DNA from: JACVCS01 sp038328575
Lineage (GTDB): Bacteria; Planctomycetota; Phycisphaerae; Phycisphaerales; UBA1924
Length of the DNA: 64,000 bases
Direction: 5' to 3'
Assembly (NCBI GenBank): GCA_038328575.1
Contig: JBBQMD010000001.1
Span: 248,001-312,000 of the forward strand
In this document: piece by piece, positions 9,126 through 18,344 of the stretch
How the letters are laid out: every line of letters starts with the position of its first letter
Position numbering within the stretch: position 1 is the stretch's first letter
Program-made: the position numbers and the translations under genes
Notes under the pieces: generated by a model
The model's database searches: none
What the model was told of the DNA's origin: nothing
What the model saw: only the letters and a program-made list of their open reading frames with translations

Positions 9126-10633
9126 GCGGAGGCTCCGGAGGCGGCCGGCGCGCGGGCGCGGGCAGCCTCAAAGGCCTGGAGGACGCGTGGTGTCCAAGCG
9201 TCGTCGGCCATGGCCTGCGCGTCGTCGGGCGACACTTGCCGGACGACCTGGGTGATCAGCGCATCGAGCTCGCGCCCGCGGCGTTGCGACTCGGCGTAGG
9301 GCACCAGCGAGAAACTCACGAGGTTGTACTGCGGGAACACGGCCTCCGGGAAAGCGCGGTGTACCGCCTGTTCGACGCGCTTGCGGTATCGAAACGCGGG
9401 CTGGCCGACCTTGTCGCGCATCTCGACGAAGTTCTCCAGGGCCATGTCGGCGATCGCGTCGGCGTTGGGCTTGCGGAGGGCTTGGAACTCCAGCAGCGCG
9501 CTGAGCTGATCGGTGGGATGCGCGGCGAGCGACGCGGCCAAGGCCTTGACATCTTCGAACGAGGCGTTCATGCCCTGGCCATAGAACGGGACGATGGCGT
9601 GGGCGGCATCGCCCAACAGCACGACTTTGCCGGCGCGTTGCCAGGGAAAGGCGCGGACGGTGACGAGGGAGCTGGTGGGGTTCTTGATGTAGTCGCTCGT
9701 CAGCGTGGGCATGAGCGCGCGTGCGTCGGGGTAGTGGGTTGCGAAGAACGCATCGACCGCCTCGGGCGTTTGCAATGACGCGAACGATTGGTCGCCCTCG
9801 AAGGGCCAGAAGAGGGTGCAGGTGAATGAGCCGTCGCGATTGGGGAGGGCGATCATCATGGCGCCGCCGCGGGGCCAGATGTGCAGCGCGTGAGGGTCGA
9901 GCGCGAAGCGTGCGGGATCGAGAGAGGGATCGGGCGCGTGGTGGCGTGCGAGCTGGTCGGAGGCCGGGGTGTTGCGCCAGGCGAGTGAATCGGGCGTGAT
10001 GGGTGACGGGCTGATGCCTGCGCTGGCCAGCTCTGGGGCGCTTGGGATGTGCAGTTCTTTGTACGCGTGGCCGAGGTACGACTGGCTGTAATCGAAGCGG
10101 TCGGTCTTCATGAGCACGCCGCGGATGGCGCTGAACGCGCCATCGGCCGAGGCGACCAGATCGGCGGTATGGGTCTGCGTCGAGCCGTCGGGCACACGAA
10201 ACGTGACGCTCGGCGCGTCGGGGTCGCAGTCGGTGCACAGCGCGTCGAAGACCAGCTCGACATTGGGCTCGCGCGCGGCGGCGTTGAGCAGCGTGAGGTT
10301 GAGCCCCGAGCGCGAGACGGAGTTGATGGCGTCGGCGGGGTTGCTGCTGTAGGGCTGGAAGGCGAGGCGACCGAGCGGGTCGTGCATGATGCGCCCGCGC
10401 ATGGCGATGGCGTCGGAGCGCATGACGTGATCGGCGAGGTTGACGGTGGCGAGGGCATCGATGCCGCGGACGGAAAGGGCGAGGTTGATGGAGCGCCCGC
10501 CGATTGAGCCGCGGGCGCGAGGGTCGGGCCTGCGCTCGAAGACGCGGACGCGCCAGCCCTGGCGGGCCATGAAGACCGCCAGGAGTGAGCCGGCGAGGCC
10601 GGCGCCGACGATGATGAGGTTTTTGGAGGGCAT
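9122..10633 (-). CDS. kmo: Kynurenine 3-monooxygenase
   Basis: A flavoprotein that hydroxylates kynurenine at C3 with NADPH and O2. The N-terminus LIIVGAGLAGSLLAVFMARQ is the FAD dinucleotide fold (GxGxxG), GRSINLALSVRGIDAL follows near residues 48-63, and LLGDAAHAIVPFYGQGMNAS is the second FAD motif (GD). At 503 residues it is a little longer than usual (about 450-480). It shares a 4-nt overlap with downstream kynB; kynU starts the next upstream unit 74 nt away. No SD or clear TANNCT element was found for it, so the promoter is uncertain. Confidence 0.93.
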   Translation of the reverse strand: MPSKNLIIVGAGLAGSLLAVFMARQGWRVRVFERRPDPRARGSIGGRSINLALSVRGIDALATVNLADHVMRSDAIAMRGRIMHDPLGRLAFQPYSSNPADAINSVSRSGLNLTLLNAAAREPNVELVFDALCTDCDPDAPSVTFRVPDGSTQTHTADLVASADGAFSAIRGVLMKTDRFDYSQSYLGHAYKELHIPSAPELASAGISPSPITPDSLAWRNTPASDQLARHHAPDPSLDPARFALDPHALHIWPRGGAMMIALPNRDGSFTCTLFWPFEGDQSFASLQTPEAVDAFFATHYPDARALMPTLTSDYIKNPTSSLVTVRAFPWQRAGKVVLLGDAAHAIVPFYGQGMNASFEDVKALAASLAAHPTDQLSALLEFQALRKPNADAIADMALENFVEMRDKVGQPAFRYRKRVEQAVHRAFPEAVFPQYNLVSFSLVPYAESQRRGRELDALITQVVRQVSPDDAQAMADDAWTPRVLQAFEAARARAPAASGASA

Positions 10634-10707
10634 GTGTGGTACGACGACAACGTGGGCCTTAGCGTGAACGGGGAAGTGAACGGAGTTTCCGAGAGAGCGG
10701 GAGTTGG

Positions 10708-12084
10708 TCAGGTGTGAGGGGCGGGCGCGTTGGGGCCGATGACTTGTTCAAGGGCTTGGACGAAGGTCCAGACATCGAGAAAGGTGTTGTAGAGGGGCAC
10801 GGGCGCGGCTCGGATGATGTTGGGAGAGCGGAAATCCACGATGATGCCCTGGCGTGAGAGTCGCTCGTGCGCGGCTTTGACGGTGGCAGCGTCGGGCGTC
10901 GCGTCGGGGCTCGCACCGTCGGGGGTGATCAGGAGCGAGAGTTGGCAGCCGCGCTGCGCGGGGTCGCGGGGAGTGACGATCTGCACGGCGGGCGCGGCGC
11001 GCCGAGCGTTGAGGTCGTCAATGAGGCCTTCCATGTAGGCGGTCAGACGGACAGACTTCGCGCGCAGGCGGGCCATGCCGGCGCGCCGGAAGAGCTCGAG
11101 CGAGACGCGCACCGGCGTCATCGAGAAGATCGGCGGGTTGGAGAGTTGGAAGCGATCGGCGCTGTGGACGGGCGTGAACTCCGGGCCCATGGCGAAGCGC
11201 GTGGCGGGGTCGTTGCCCCACCAGCCGGCAAACTGCGGCAGGTCGGTTCGAGAGAGATGTCGCTCGTGGACGAACGCGCCGGCGATCGCGCCGGGGCCGC
11301 TGTTGAGATACTTGTAGCTGCACCAGCAGGCGAAGTCGGCCCCAATCTCGTGCAGCGCCAGCGGGACATTGCCCACGGCGTGGGCCAGATCCCACCCCGA
11401 GATCGCGCCGGCACGGTGCGCGGCGGCGGTGATCGCGGGCATGTCAAACCACTGTCCCGTGAGGTAGTTCACTGCGCCGAGCATGACCAGCGCGAGTGAA
11501 CTGGAGTGATGGTCGATGGTCTGGACGATGTCCTGTGTGCGAAGCGTGTGCTCGCCGGGGCGCGGCTTGAGGCGGATGAGCGAGATCGCGGGATCGAAGC
11601 CGCGATGAACGATCTGCGACTGCACGGCGTGCGAATCAGACGGAAACGCGGCGTCTTCGATGATGATCGCGTGGCGCGCGGGCGTCGGGCGATAGAACGC
11701 CGCCATGAGCAGATGGAGGTTCACGGTGAGCGAGTTCATCACGACGACTTCGTGGGGCGATGCGCCGACGACCAGCGCGGCGTCATAGCGGATCTCCTCG
11801 TGGTAGGGCAGCCACGGGTGTTTGGCGTGCAGATGACCCTCGACGCCAAGGTTGGCCCAGTCGTCAAGCTCCTGCTCAATCGCGGCGCGGGTTGCGCGAG
11901 GCTGAAGGCCCAGTGAGTTGCCGGTGAGATAGACTGCGGGGGTTTCGTCGGTGCGACGCGACGCGGCGGCCGGGTCGATGGCCGCGCTGCGGCTGGGGAG
12001 CAGGAACTCGGAGCGAAACGGCGCGAGAGGATCGATCGCGTCTTGCGCGAGGGCGAACTCTCGGCTGCGGTCGATCATCGGCAT
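10708..12084 (-). CDS. kynU: Kynureninase
   Basis: A PLP enzyme that cleaves 3-hydroxykynurenine to 3-hydroxyanthranilate and alanine. The PLP lysine lies in WCSYKYLNSGPGAIAG; GWDLAHAVGNVPL and FAGWWGND are also signature blocks, and IIVDFRSPNIIRAAPVPLYN is the typical C-terminus. Length 458 aa, somewhat longer than bacterial KynU (about 415). It has its own TACACT element 6 nt before ATG, so it may be transcribed separately from the other pathway genes on the same strand. Confidence 0.94.
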   Translation of the reverse strand: MPMIDRSREFALAQDAIDPLAPFRSEFLLPSRSAAIDPAAASRRTDETPAVYLTGNSLGLQPRATRAAIEQELDDWANLGVEGHLHAKHPWLPYHEEIRYDAALVVGASPHEVVVMNSLTVNLHLLMAAFYRPTPARHAIIIEDAAFPSDSHAVQSQIVHRGFDPAISLIRLKPRPGEHTLRTQDIVQTIDHHSSSLALVMLGAVNYLTGQWFDMPAITAAAHRAGAISGWDLAHAVGNVPLALHEIGADFACWCSYKYLNSGPGAIAGAFVHERHLSRTDLPQFAGWWGNDPATRFAMGPEFTPVHSADRFQLSNPPIFSMTPVRVSLELFRRAGMARLRAKSVRLTAYMEGLIDDLNARRAAPAVQIVTPRDPAQRGCQLSLLITPDGASPDATPDAATVKAAHERLSRQGIIVDFRSPNIIRAAPVPLYNTFLDVWTFVQALEQVIGPNAPAPHT

Positions 12085-12090
12085 GTGGCG

Positions 12091-12096
12091 AGTGTA
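12091..12096 (-). promoter_or_regulatory. Start-proximal -10 element of kynU (TACACT)
   Basis: TACACT with a 6-nt spacer to ATG at 12084; no SD. Confidence 0.55.
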
Positions 12097-12173
12097 AGGC
12101 GTTGCTTGATGCGTGGGAGAGCGGGCGATCGTGCGCTGAGCGACGGGGCTGCGTCCTCGCGAACAAACCGGCT

Positions 12174-13223
12174 TCAGAGTGTGCTGCGCCCGAGAAAGGC
12201 CAGCGCGGCGCGTGAGGTCAGGTCCTCGCGTTCGTTGGCGGTGAGGTGGGCGAGGGTCGCGATAAGTTCGCCCGGTCGGTCCTCGCCCAGCGGGAACGGG
12301 TAGTCGCTGCCCAGCGCGACGCGGGTGGTGCCGAAGAGGTCGATGAGCCGCGACAACGCCTGGGCCTCGTGCGTGAGCGAGTCCACCCAGAAGCGGGCGG
12401 GGGCGTTGGTGCCGGTGTTGCGCAGGAAGTGTGCGGGGTCATGGGCGGTAGGCGGGAAGAGGTCGCGACGGCAGTGGAAGCCCTGGCGGATGCGTCCGAG
12501 GGTGCCGGGGAAGGAGCCGCCGGCGTGGGCGAAGCAGATGCGGAGGGTGGGAAGTTCGTCGAGAATCCCTGCGCAGAGCACGGACATGATGGCGACGGTG
12601 GTTTCGGTCGGCATGCCGACGAGCCAGGGCATCCAGTAGTTGGTGAGGCGCTCGGCGGCGAGCATGTCCCAGGGGTGGACAAAGACGCCGGCGCCGAGCT
12701 TGGCGGCGTGCGCGAGGATCGGCCGGATCGACGGATGGTCAAGGTTCAGCCCGTTGACGTGCGTGCCGATCTGCACGCCGGCGAGGCCAAGCTCGGTCAC
12801 GGCGCGCTCAAGCTCGCGGCACGCCAGGTCTGCGTCTTGCACCGGGATGCATGCCAGCCCGACGAATCGTGATGGCGAATCGCGGCAGATGCCCGCGATG
12901 TGGTCGTTCAAGAGGCGGTGGAGGTCAAGCGCATCGGCGGCGCTGGCCCAGGGGGAGAACATGACCGGCACGGTGGAGAGCGCCTGCGTCTCTACGCCGG
13001 TCGCGTCCATGTCTGCGAGGCGAGTGCTGACATCCCAGAGGGCTGGCTGGACATCGCGGAAGAACTTGGAGCCGCCGGAGGGGAGGGATTGCACCATGCG
13101 GGCGCAGCCGACGGGGCAGCCGGGGTCGTCGTGTGCGAGCGCGATCCACCCGGCGTAGCCGGATTTGGCAGTCCAATCCGGCCATGTGCGAGGGAGGATG
13201 TGGGTGTGCAGGTCGATGCGCAT
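12174..13223 (-). CDS. nbaD: 2-amino-3-carboxymuconate-6-semialdehyde decarboxylase (ACMSD)
   Basis: This zinc amidohydrolase-fold decarboxylase turns ACMS into 2-aminomuconate semialdehyde and so steers carbon away from spontaneous quinolinate formation. Metal ligands are visible: DLHTHILP at the N-terminus (HxH), His in GAGVFVHPWDM, His in CFAHAGGSFPG, and Asp in ALGSDYPFPLGE. PSRFVGLACIPVQD and NYWMPWLVGMPTETT fit the family. Length is 349 aa, close to the usual 330-340. TAGACT precedes the ATG by 6 nt. Confidence 0.93.
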   Translation of the reverse strand: MRIDLHTHILPRTWPDWTAKSGYAGWIALAHDDPGCPVGCARMVQSLPSGGSKFFRDVQPALWDVSTRLADMDATGVETQALSTVPVMFSPWASAADALDLHRLLNDHIAGICRDSPSRFVGLACIPVQDADLACRELERAVTELGLAGVQIGTHVNGLNLDHPSIRPILAHAAKLGAGVFVHPWDMLAAERLTNYWMPWLVGMPTETTVAIMSVLCAGILDELPTLRICFAHAGGSFPGTLGRIRQGFHCRRDLFPPTAHDPAHFLRNTGTNAPARFWVDSLTHEAQALSRLIDLFGTTRVALGSDYPFPLGEDRPGELIATLAHLTANEREDLTSRAALAFLGRSTL

Positions 13224-13229
13224 ACGCGG

Positions 13230-13235
13230 AGTCTA
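13230..13235 (-). promoter_or_regulatory. Start-proximal -10 element of the ACMSD gene (TAGACT)
   Basis: TAGACT ends 6 nt before ATG at 13223; no SD is present. Confidence 0.55.
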
Positions 13236-13336
13236 ACGCGTTGCGGGTCGCAGTTGTCCGGACGCGGCGTTTGTGTCGCTTCGCGGCAAGCGTTGGGTCG
13301 CTGGTCGGATCGCGGCGTCGCGGTTCGGCGTCGGGA

Positions 13337-14083
13337 TCACTTGCGGGGCCTCGCGGGCGCGGTTGTGACACGCGGCGCTTTCTTGCTGCCGACGACCTTG
13401 CCGCGTTTGACTTCGATCGTGCCGGCGCGCTGGATGACGGTGCCGCAGGAGCAGGTGCGGCGGGCCGCGGGGCCGTCCCAGAAATCGTTCATGACGCGAT
13501 GCAGGTCTACGTCAATCTTTTTGAGGCGGAACTTCGCTTCGTAGACGAGCGTGTCGCAGGCGGGGCAATACCAGCGCAGGCCGTCGAGGGCGCCTTCGGG
13601 ACGTGGGAACTCGACGATGAGGCCGAGGGTGCCCTTGGGGCGCTGCGGGCGATGCGGCACCCATCGGGGCAGGAGGAGCATCTCACCCTCGCGGATGATC
13701 ACGTCGTGCGGCGGCGTTCCATCGAGCGGGCGGATGCGTACTGCGACGTCGCCCTTAAGTTGGAAGAAGAGCTCTTCGGTGGGGTTGACGTGATAGTCGT
13801 TACGCGTGTTGGGCCCGCCGCTGACAAAGAGCACGCAGTCTGCGGAGTGACTGAAGAGTTGCTTGTTGCTGACCGGCGGCAGGAAGTCCTTGGCGTTCGC
13901 CTTGATCCAGGTGTTGAGGTGGACCATGGCGTGCGTGTCGCCCAGGCCGGGGACGGTTGCGCCCGTGCCCGCCTTGCGTCTCTGCTTTGCGGGCTTGATT
14001 GACGGCGACTTCGCACGCGGCGCGGCGGGTGCGATCTGAACACGCGATGACTTGGCGACACTTCGTATGGAGAGCTTGGACAT
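13337..14083 (-). CDS. nbaC: 3-hydroxyanthranilate 3,4-dioxygenase with basic N- and C-terminal tails
   Basis: The enzyme opens the ring of 3-hydroxyanthranilate to ACMS with Fe(II) and O2. The cupin core carries RNDYHVNPTEELFFQLKGD (iron His and Glu) and LPRWVPHRPQRP (third ligand), then a rubredoxin-like C-terminal metal site, CPACD and CSCG. The frame stays open to 14542, but the part beyond 14083 is antisense to guaD. TATGCT exactly 6 nt before ATG 14083 supports that start, giving 248 residues against 170-190 usual. The extra 50 N-terminal and about 25 C-terminal residues are rich in Lys, Arg, Ala and Pro. A downstream ATG at 13927 would remove the N-terminal tail. Confidence 0.92.
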   Translation of the reverse strand: MSKLSIRSVAKSSRVQIAPAAPRAKSPSIKPAKQRRKAGTGATVPGLGDTHAMVHLNTWIKANAKDFLPPVSNKQLFSHSADCVLFVSGGPNTRNDYHVNPTEELFFQLKGDVAVRIRPLDGTPPHDVIIREGEMLLLPRWVPHRPQRPKGTLGLIVEFPRPEGALDGLRWYCPACDTLVYEAKFRLKKIDVDLHRVMNDFWDGPAARRTCSCGTVIQRAGTIEVKRGKVVGSKKAPRVTTAPARPRK

Positions 14084-14089
14084 GGCGAT

Positions 14090-14095
14090 AGCATA
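14090..14095 (-). promoter_or_regulatory. Start-proximal -10 element of the HAA dioxygenase gene (TATGCT)
   Basis: TATGCT with a 6-nt spacer to ATG 14083. It helps choose this start over the downstream ATG at 13927. Confidence 0.55.
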
Positions 14096-14182
14096 CCTCG
14101 CGGCTCGGTGAAGTGGGCCAGACGGGAGCGGGAAGGTGGGACGTGTCGGCGCGTGACGGGGGCGTGACGGCAGTGCGGGCAC

Positions 14183-14188
14183 TACGCT
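14183..14188 (+). promoter_or_regulatory. Start-proximal -10 element of guaD (TACGCT)
   Basis: TACGCT ends 7 nt before ATG 14196; no SD. Confidence 0.5.
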
Positions 14189-14195
14189 CCGGGCG

Positions 14196-15512
14196 ATGTT
14201 GATTGCTGGCCAGTTGATGTTGCCCGCTCCGTCCAGCCGCGTGCGGCTGGCGCGAGGCTGGGTCATGACTGATGACGACGCGGGAACGATCCGGTCGATC
14301 GGCGAGGGGGACGCGCCGGGAACGCCAGATGCGGGATCAGATGAGCATGTGGTGCTTCCGGGATTTGTGGATGCACATCTACACTTGCCACAGTTTGACT
14401 CGATCGGGCAGGACGGCATGCCGCTGCTGGAGTGGCTGAACAGCGTGATCTTCCCGGCGGAGCTGCGATGGGCCGATGGCGCGTTTGCGCACGCGATGTC
14501 GCGGCGCGTCGCCAAAACCTTGCTCGCGCACGGCACCACCACGATCGCGGCATACTCAAGCGCTCACGCCGAGGGCACGCGCGGCGCGATCCTGGCACTG
14601 GCGGAGGCGGGGATCAGCGGGGCGGTGGGGCTGGTGCTGATGGACCAGCAAGCGCCGTTTGAGCTGTGCTTCCCGCATCAGGAGCACCTGCGTGAGGCCC
14701 GCGCGCTGGACACGTTCACACGCTCGCTGGAAGCCTTTCCGCAACTGGAATTCTCGCTCAACCCGCGGTTTGCTATTGCGTGCTCGCCCGCTCTACTGCG
14801 CGGCTGTGGCGAGCTCGCGGCGGACCTCTCGCGCAACGCGCCGCGCCGCGTCATGATCCAGACGCACCTGAGCGAGACGCTCGACGAGTGCGACCTGGCG
14901 GTGAGGTTGCACAGCGGGCCGGGGCTCTCGACGCCGGCAAACTACGCCAGCGTGTACGCTCGCAACGGGCTGCTCACTTCACGCACGCTGCTTGCGCATT
15001 GCGTGCATATCACGAGCGATGAGCGGTCGTTGATCCGAGCCGCGGAGAGTGTTGTCGCGCACTGTCCGACGGCGAACACGTTCCTGCAATCGGGCACGAT
15101 GGGGCGCCGAGATCTGGTGCGCGCGGGGGTGTCGCTGGCGCTGGGGTCCGACGTTGCGGGCGGGCCGGAGATCAGCATGCCGCGGGTGGCGCGGGCGATG
15201 ATCGATGCAGCGAAGGTGTACTCAGGGCCCGCGGCGGCGCGTGATGTTCACGACGACCCACGATTACCATCACCGGCGCGGGCGTGGTGGCAGATCACCG
15301 GAGGCAACGCGGAGGCGTCGGGGTTTGCGCACGCGGGGAAGCTGGTGCCGGGGCTGAGCGCCGATGTCGTGCTTGTGCGCCCGAAGCTGCACGACGCATG
15401 GACAGAGCGAGGCGACCCGCTGGGGACACTGCTGTACTCGTGGGATGAGCGGTGGATCGAGCGCGTGATGACTCGCGGAGTGTGGCGATACTCGGGAGTC
15501 GGCGCGGGTTGA
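14196..15512 (+). CDS. guaD: Guanine deaminase (amidohydrolase)
   Basis: Predicted to hydrolyse guanine to xanthine and ammonia. The 438-residue protein has the metal site PGFVDAHLHLPQ (HxH), MIQTHLSET, LLAHCVHITSDE, VAHCPTANTFLQSG and LALGSDVAGG, which together mark the guanine-deaminase branch of the metal-dependent hydrolases. A close paralogue acting on another aminated heterocycle cannot be excluded. It is divergent from the HAA dioxygenase gene with only 112 nt between them, and it is the only purine gene in the area. Confidence 0.86.
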   Translation: MLIAGQLMLPAPSSRVRLARGWVMTDDDAGTIRSIGEGDAPGTPDAGSDEHVVLPGFVDAHLHLPQFDSIGQDGMPLLEWLNSVIFPAELRWADGAFAHAMSRRVAKTLLAHGTTTIAAYSSAHAEGTRGAILALAEAGISGAVGLVLMDQQAPFELCFPHQEHLREARALDTFTRSLEAFPQLEFSLNPRFAIACSPALLRGCGELAADLSRNAPRRVMIQTHLSETLDECDLAVRLHSGPGLSTPANYASVYARNGLLTSRTLLAHCVHITSDERSLIRAAESVVAHCPTANTFLQSGTMGRRDLVRAGVSLALGSDVAGGPEISMPRVARAMIDAAKVYSGPAAARDVHDDPRLPSPARAWWQITGGNAEASGFAHAGKLVPGLSADVVLVRPKLHDAWTERGDPLGTLLYSWDERWIERVMTRGVWRYSGVGAG

Positions 15513-15544
15513 CGGAGGCGTGCGCTCTGGGTTCAGGCACGCTC

Positions 15545-15550
15545 TATCCT
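15545..15550 (+). promoter_or_regulatory. Start-proximal -10 element of the helicase gene (TATCCT)
   Basis: TATCCT with 7 nt to ATG 15558, or 4 nt to the GTG at 15555. Confidence 0.5.
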
Positions 15551-15557
15551 GTTCGTG

Positions 15558-18344
15558 ATGCCCGAGTCGATCGACCCATTTGCGGACCCGTTTGCCGACC
15601 CCTTCGCGTCGCCGCCTGCTCCGCCACAGGTCTCTCCTGCTGCCTCCGCACACCGCACGTCGCAGACGCCAGCTGGTTCACCCGAGCGCCCGCCTGGTGG
15701 CATCGCCTTCGGCCAGTCGCGCGGCAGTGGCATGTTCGCGCAGGCGGCGGTTGATCGCAGCGACGAGCTGCTGGAGGGCCTGACGCCCTCGCAGCGGCGC
15801 GCGGTCGTCACCACCGAGGGTCCGCTGCTGGTGCTAGCTGGCCCGGGCTCGGGCAAGACTCGTGTGATCACGCGCCGGATCGCGTACCTGGTGAACCAGG
15901 GAGTGAAGCCCTGGCGCATCCTGGCGCTGACGTTCACGAACAAGGCGGCGCAAGAGATGCGGCATCGCGTGAGCACGCTGCTGGGCGGGGCCGAGAGCGC
16001 GCAGATGCGAGGCTTGACGGTCGCAACGTTTCACTCGCTGTGCGTCCGGCTGCTCCGGCGTTACTGCGAGCTGGGCGGCCTGAGCGAGCGAGGGATCCTC
16101 AAGCCGGACTTCTCGATCTACGACGCGGATGATCAGTCGAAGTTGATGAAGCGGGTGGTGGCGGATCTGCAGTTGAGCACGACGAACTTCCCGCCGCGAT
16201 CGGTGCTCAGCGCGATCTCAGCGGCGAAGAACGACCTGGTGGACGCGAGCGAGTACGCGCAGCGCGCTCACGACTTCTTTTCGCGCACCGTCGCGAAGTG
16301 TTACGCGACTTATCAGGCGGGGCTGCGGGCCGCGAACGCGTGCGACTTTGACGATCTGCTGGTGCTGACCGCGAAGATGCTCGCGGAGAGCCCGCGTGTT
16401 CGCGCCGAGCTTCGGGCCCGCTACACATACCTGCTGATCGACGAGTATCAGGACACGAATCGCTCGCAGTTCGTCATCGCGTCGCTGCTGTCCAGCGGCA
16501 CGGGTACGGCGATTGCGCCCGCGCCGGGAAACGCCAGCGGAGCGGGCGGCGCGGAGGGGCCTCGAAACGTCTGCGTCGTCGGAGACCCGGACCAGTCGAT
16601 CTACGGCTGGCGCGGCGCCGACATCTCGAACATCCTGCGCTTCGAGGAGCAGTTTCCAGGCGCGCAGGTGATCGCGCTGGGCGAGAACTTCCGCTCGCGG
16701 GCGCCGATCTTGTCCGTGGCCGATCGGCTGATCAAGAAGAACTCGCAGCGCCGAGCGAAGCCGCTGACGCCGACGCGAATGGGCGGCGAGAAGATCGAGG
16801 TCGTGCTGTGCCGTGACGAGCACCACGAAGCCCGGCTGATCGTGGACTGGATCACGCGGCTCCGCGAGGCGGGGCAGGCGGGGCCGATAGGCATCGAGAG
16901 CGGAACGGGGGCGCGGGCCGAGGCTGGCACGCCGCTTCCCAGCGGGCTCTCGTACAAGGACTTCGCGATTTTCTATCGCACCAACGCGCTCTCGCGCGTG
17001 ATCGAGGACGAGCTGCGCCGCCGGGCGATTCCGTACACGATCGTGCGCGGCACCGCGTTCTTTGATCGCGGGGAAGTCCGCAACGCGATTGCGTATCTGC
17101 GACTCATCGCGAATCCCGCCGACGGCGTGTCGCTGGAGCGCATCGTCAACACGCCGGCGCGCGGGATCGGCGATACGACGTTTGAGAAGTATGTGATGGC
17201 CGCCGGGGAGCGACAGCAACCCGTGCTCAGCGCGCTGCGTGATCCGAGCGCCGTGCCCGGCCTGCAGGCCCGCGCGCTCACAGCGGTCGGCAAGTTCGTC
17301 GCAATGCTTGAAGGCTGGACGCGCGGCACCGCGGCGCAGACCGCCAGCTTCCTCGGCGCCGACGTGCGAACCGATGCGCTGTACGGCAGCCTTCCCGAGC
17401 TCGTCGAACGCGTGATCCGCGAGAGCGGCTTGGAAGCCAGCTACCGCTCGCCCGGCGATGAGGAGCGATTGGAGAATCTCGCGGAACTGGTCAGCAGCGC
17501 GAAGGACTTTGAGGACACGCTGATCGTCGATGCGGAGATCGACCCGCAGACCGGCGAGGCGATGGTTGATAGCGAGGGCCGCACGGCGCCGGAGCAGATG
17601 CTGCTGCTGGATAAGCTGCGCGCGTATCTGGAGCGCGTTGCGCTGGTGGCCGATACCGACGGGCTTGACCCGTCGCAAGGCTCGGTGACGCTGATGACGC
17701 TGCACGCCGCGAAGGGGCTGGAGTTTCCGTGCGTCGCGATGATCGGGCTTGAAGAGGGCTGCCTGCCGCACTCGCGGGCGCAGACGTCGGACTCGGAGCT
17801 TGAAGAAGAGCGGCGCCTGTGTTTCGTCGGCGTGACGCGCGCGATGGAGCGGCTGCACATCACCTGCGCGAACTTTCGCACCGTGCGCGGCTTGGCGGAA
17901 CGCACCATCCCGTCGCGATTCCTGGACGAACTCAACGGCCCCGAAGTCACGGTGTCGGACCAGTCAGACCCATTCGGCGGCGCGAGCGACGACCACGTGA
18001 TGCACGATTTCCTATCGCGCGGGTCTGGCGGCAACTCCGGAGGCACCGGGCGCGCGGGCGGGCCCGGCGGCGGGGCTCGCGCTGGCGGGTTTGCGGGTGG
18101 TGCAGGAGCTGGCGGCCCGCGCCGGGCGCCGCGCGAGACGTTTGAGGACGACTACTCGCAGGTGCCCTCGGCTTCAAAGCGGAATGGCGAATGGTCGACC
18201 GGAACGCGCGTGCGACATCCGCAGTTTGGCGTGGGCGAGGTGAAGGCGTATATCCCCGGGGCAACGCCGCGGGTGACGGTGAAGTTTCAGGGCGTGGGCG
18301 AGAAGACGCTGGTGCTGGAGTACGCACGCTTGACGCGGCTGTGA
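15558..18344 (+). CDS. pcrA: UvrD/PcrA-type superfamily 1 DNA helicase
   Basis: A 928-residue 3'-5' helicase for repair and replication restart. All motifs are present: LTPSQRRAVV (Q motif), LAGPGSGKTR (Walker A, about residue 94), LALTFTNKAAQEM, YLLIDEYQDTN (motif II), VVGDPDQSIYGWRGAD, VTLMTLHAAKGLEFPCV and LCFVGVTRAMERL. The C-terminus ends in a tudor-like RHPQFGVGEVKAYIPG domain as in PcrA. Odd features are a DPFADPFADPF repeat at the N-terminus, which adds about 70 disordered residues, and a Gly/Ala-rich linker near residues 820-870. GTG at 15555 is an alternative start. Confidence 0.95.
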   Translation: MPESIDPFADPFADPFASPPAPPQVSPAASAHRTSQTPAGSPERPPGGIAFGQSRGSGMFAQAAVDRSDELLEGLTPSQRRAVVTTEGPLLVLAGPGSGKTRVITRRIAYLVNQGVKPWRILALTFTNKAAQEMRHRVSTLLGGAESAQMRGLTVATFHSLCVRLLRRYCELGGLSERGILKPDFSIYDADDQSKLMKRVVADLQLSTTNFPPRSVLSAISAAKNDLVDASEYAQRAHDFFSRTVAKCYATYQAGLRAANACDFDDLLVLTAKMLAESPRVRAELRARYTYLLIDEYQDTNRSQFVIASLLSSGTGTAIAPAPGNASGAGGAEGPRNVCVVGDPDQSIYGWRGADISNILRFEEQFPGAQVIALGENFRSRAPILSVADRLIKKNSQRRAKPLTPTRMGGEKIEVVLCRDEHHEARLIVDWITRLREAGQAGPIGIESGTGARAEAGTPLPSGLSYKDFAIFYRTNALSRVIEDELRRRAIPYTIVRGTAFFDRGEVRNAIAYLRLIANPADGVSLERIVNTPARGIGDTTFEKYVMAAGERQQPVLSALRDPSAVPGLQARALTAVGKFVAMLEGWTRGTAAQTASFLGADVRTDALYGSLPELVERVIRESGLEASYRSPGDEERLENLAELVSSAKDFEDTLIVDAEIDPQTGEAMVDSEGRTAPEQMLLLDKLRAYLERVALVADTDGLDPSQGSVTLMTLHAAKGLEFPCVAMIGLEEGCLPHSRAQTSDSELEEERRLCFVGVTRAMERLHITCANFRTVRGLAERTIPSRFLDELNGPEVTVSDQSDPFGGASDDHVMHDFLSRGSGGNSGGTGRAGGPGGGARAGGFAGGAGAGGPRRAPRETFEDDYSQVPSASKRNGEWSTGTRVRHPQFGVGEVKAYIPGATPRVTVKFQGVGEKTLVLEYARLTRL

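Noticed and set aside
14084..14542. Upstream extension of the HAA dioxygenase frame
   Set aside because: It is antisense to the conserved start of guaD, and TATGCT 6 nt before ATG 14083 marks the real start.
16218..17858. 546-codon minus-strand frame opposite the helicase
   Set aside because: Antisense of conserved UvrD motifs; no start signal or family features.
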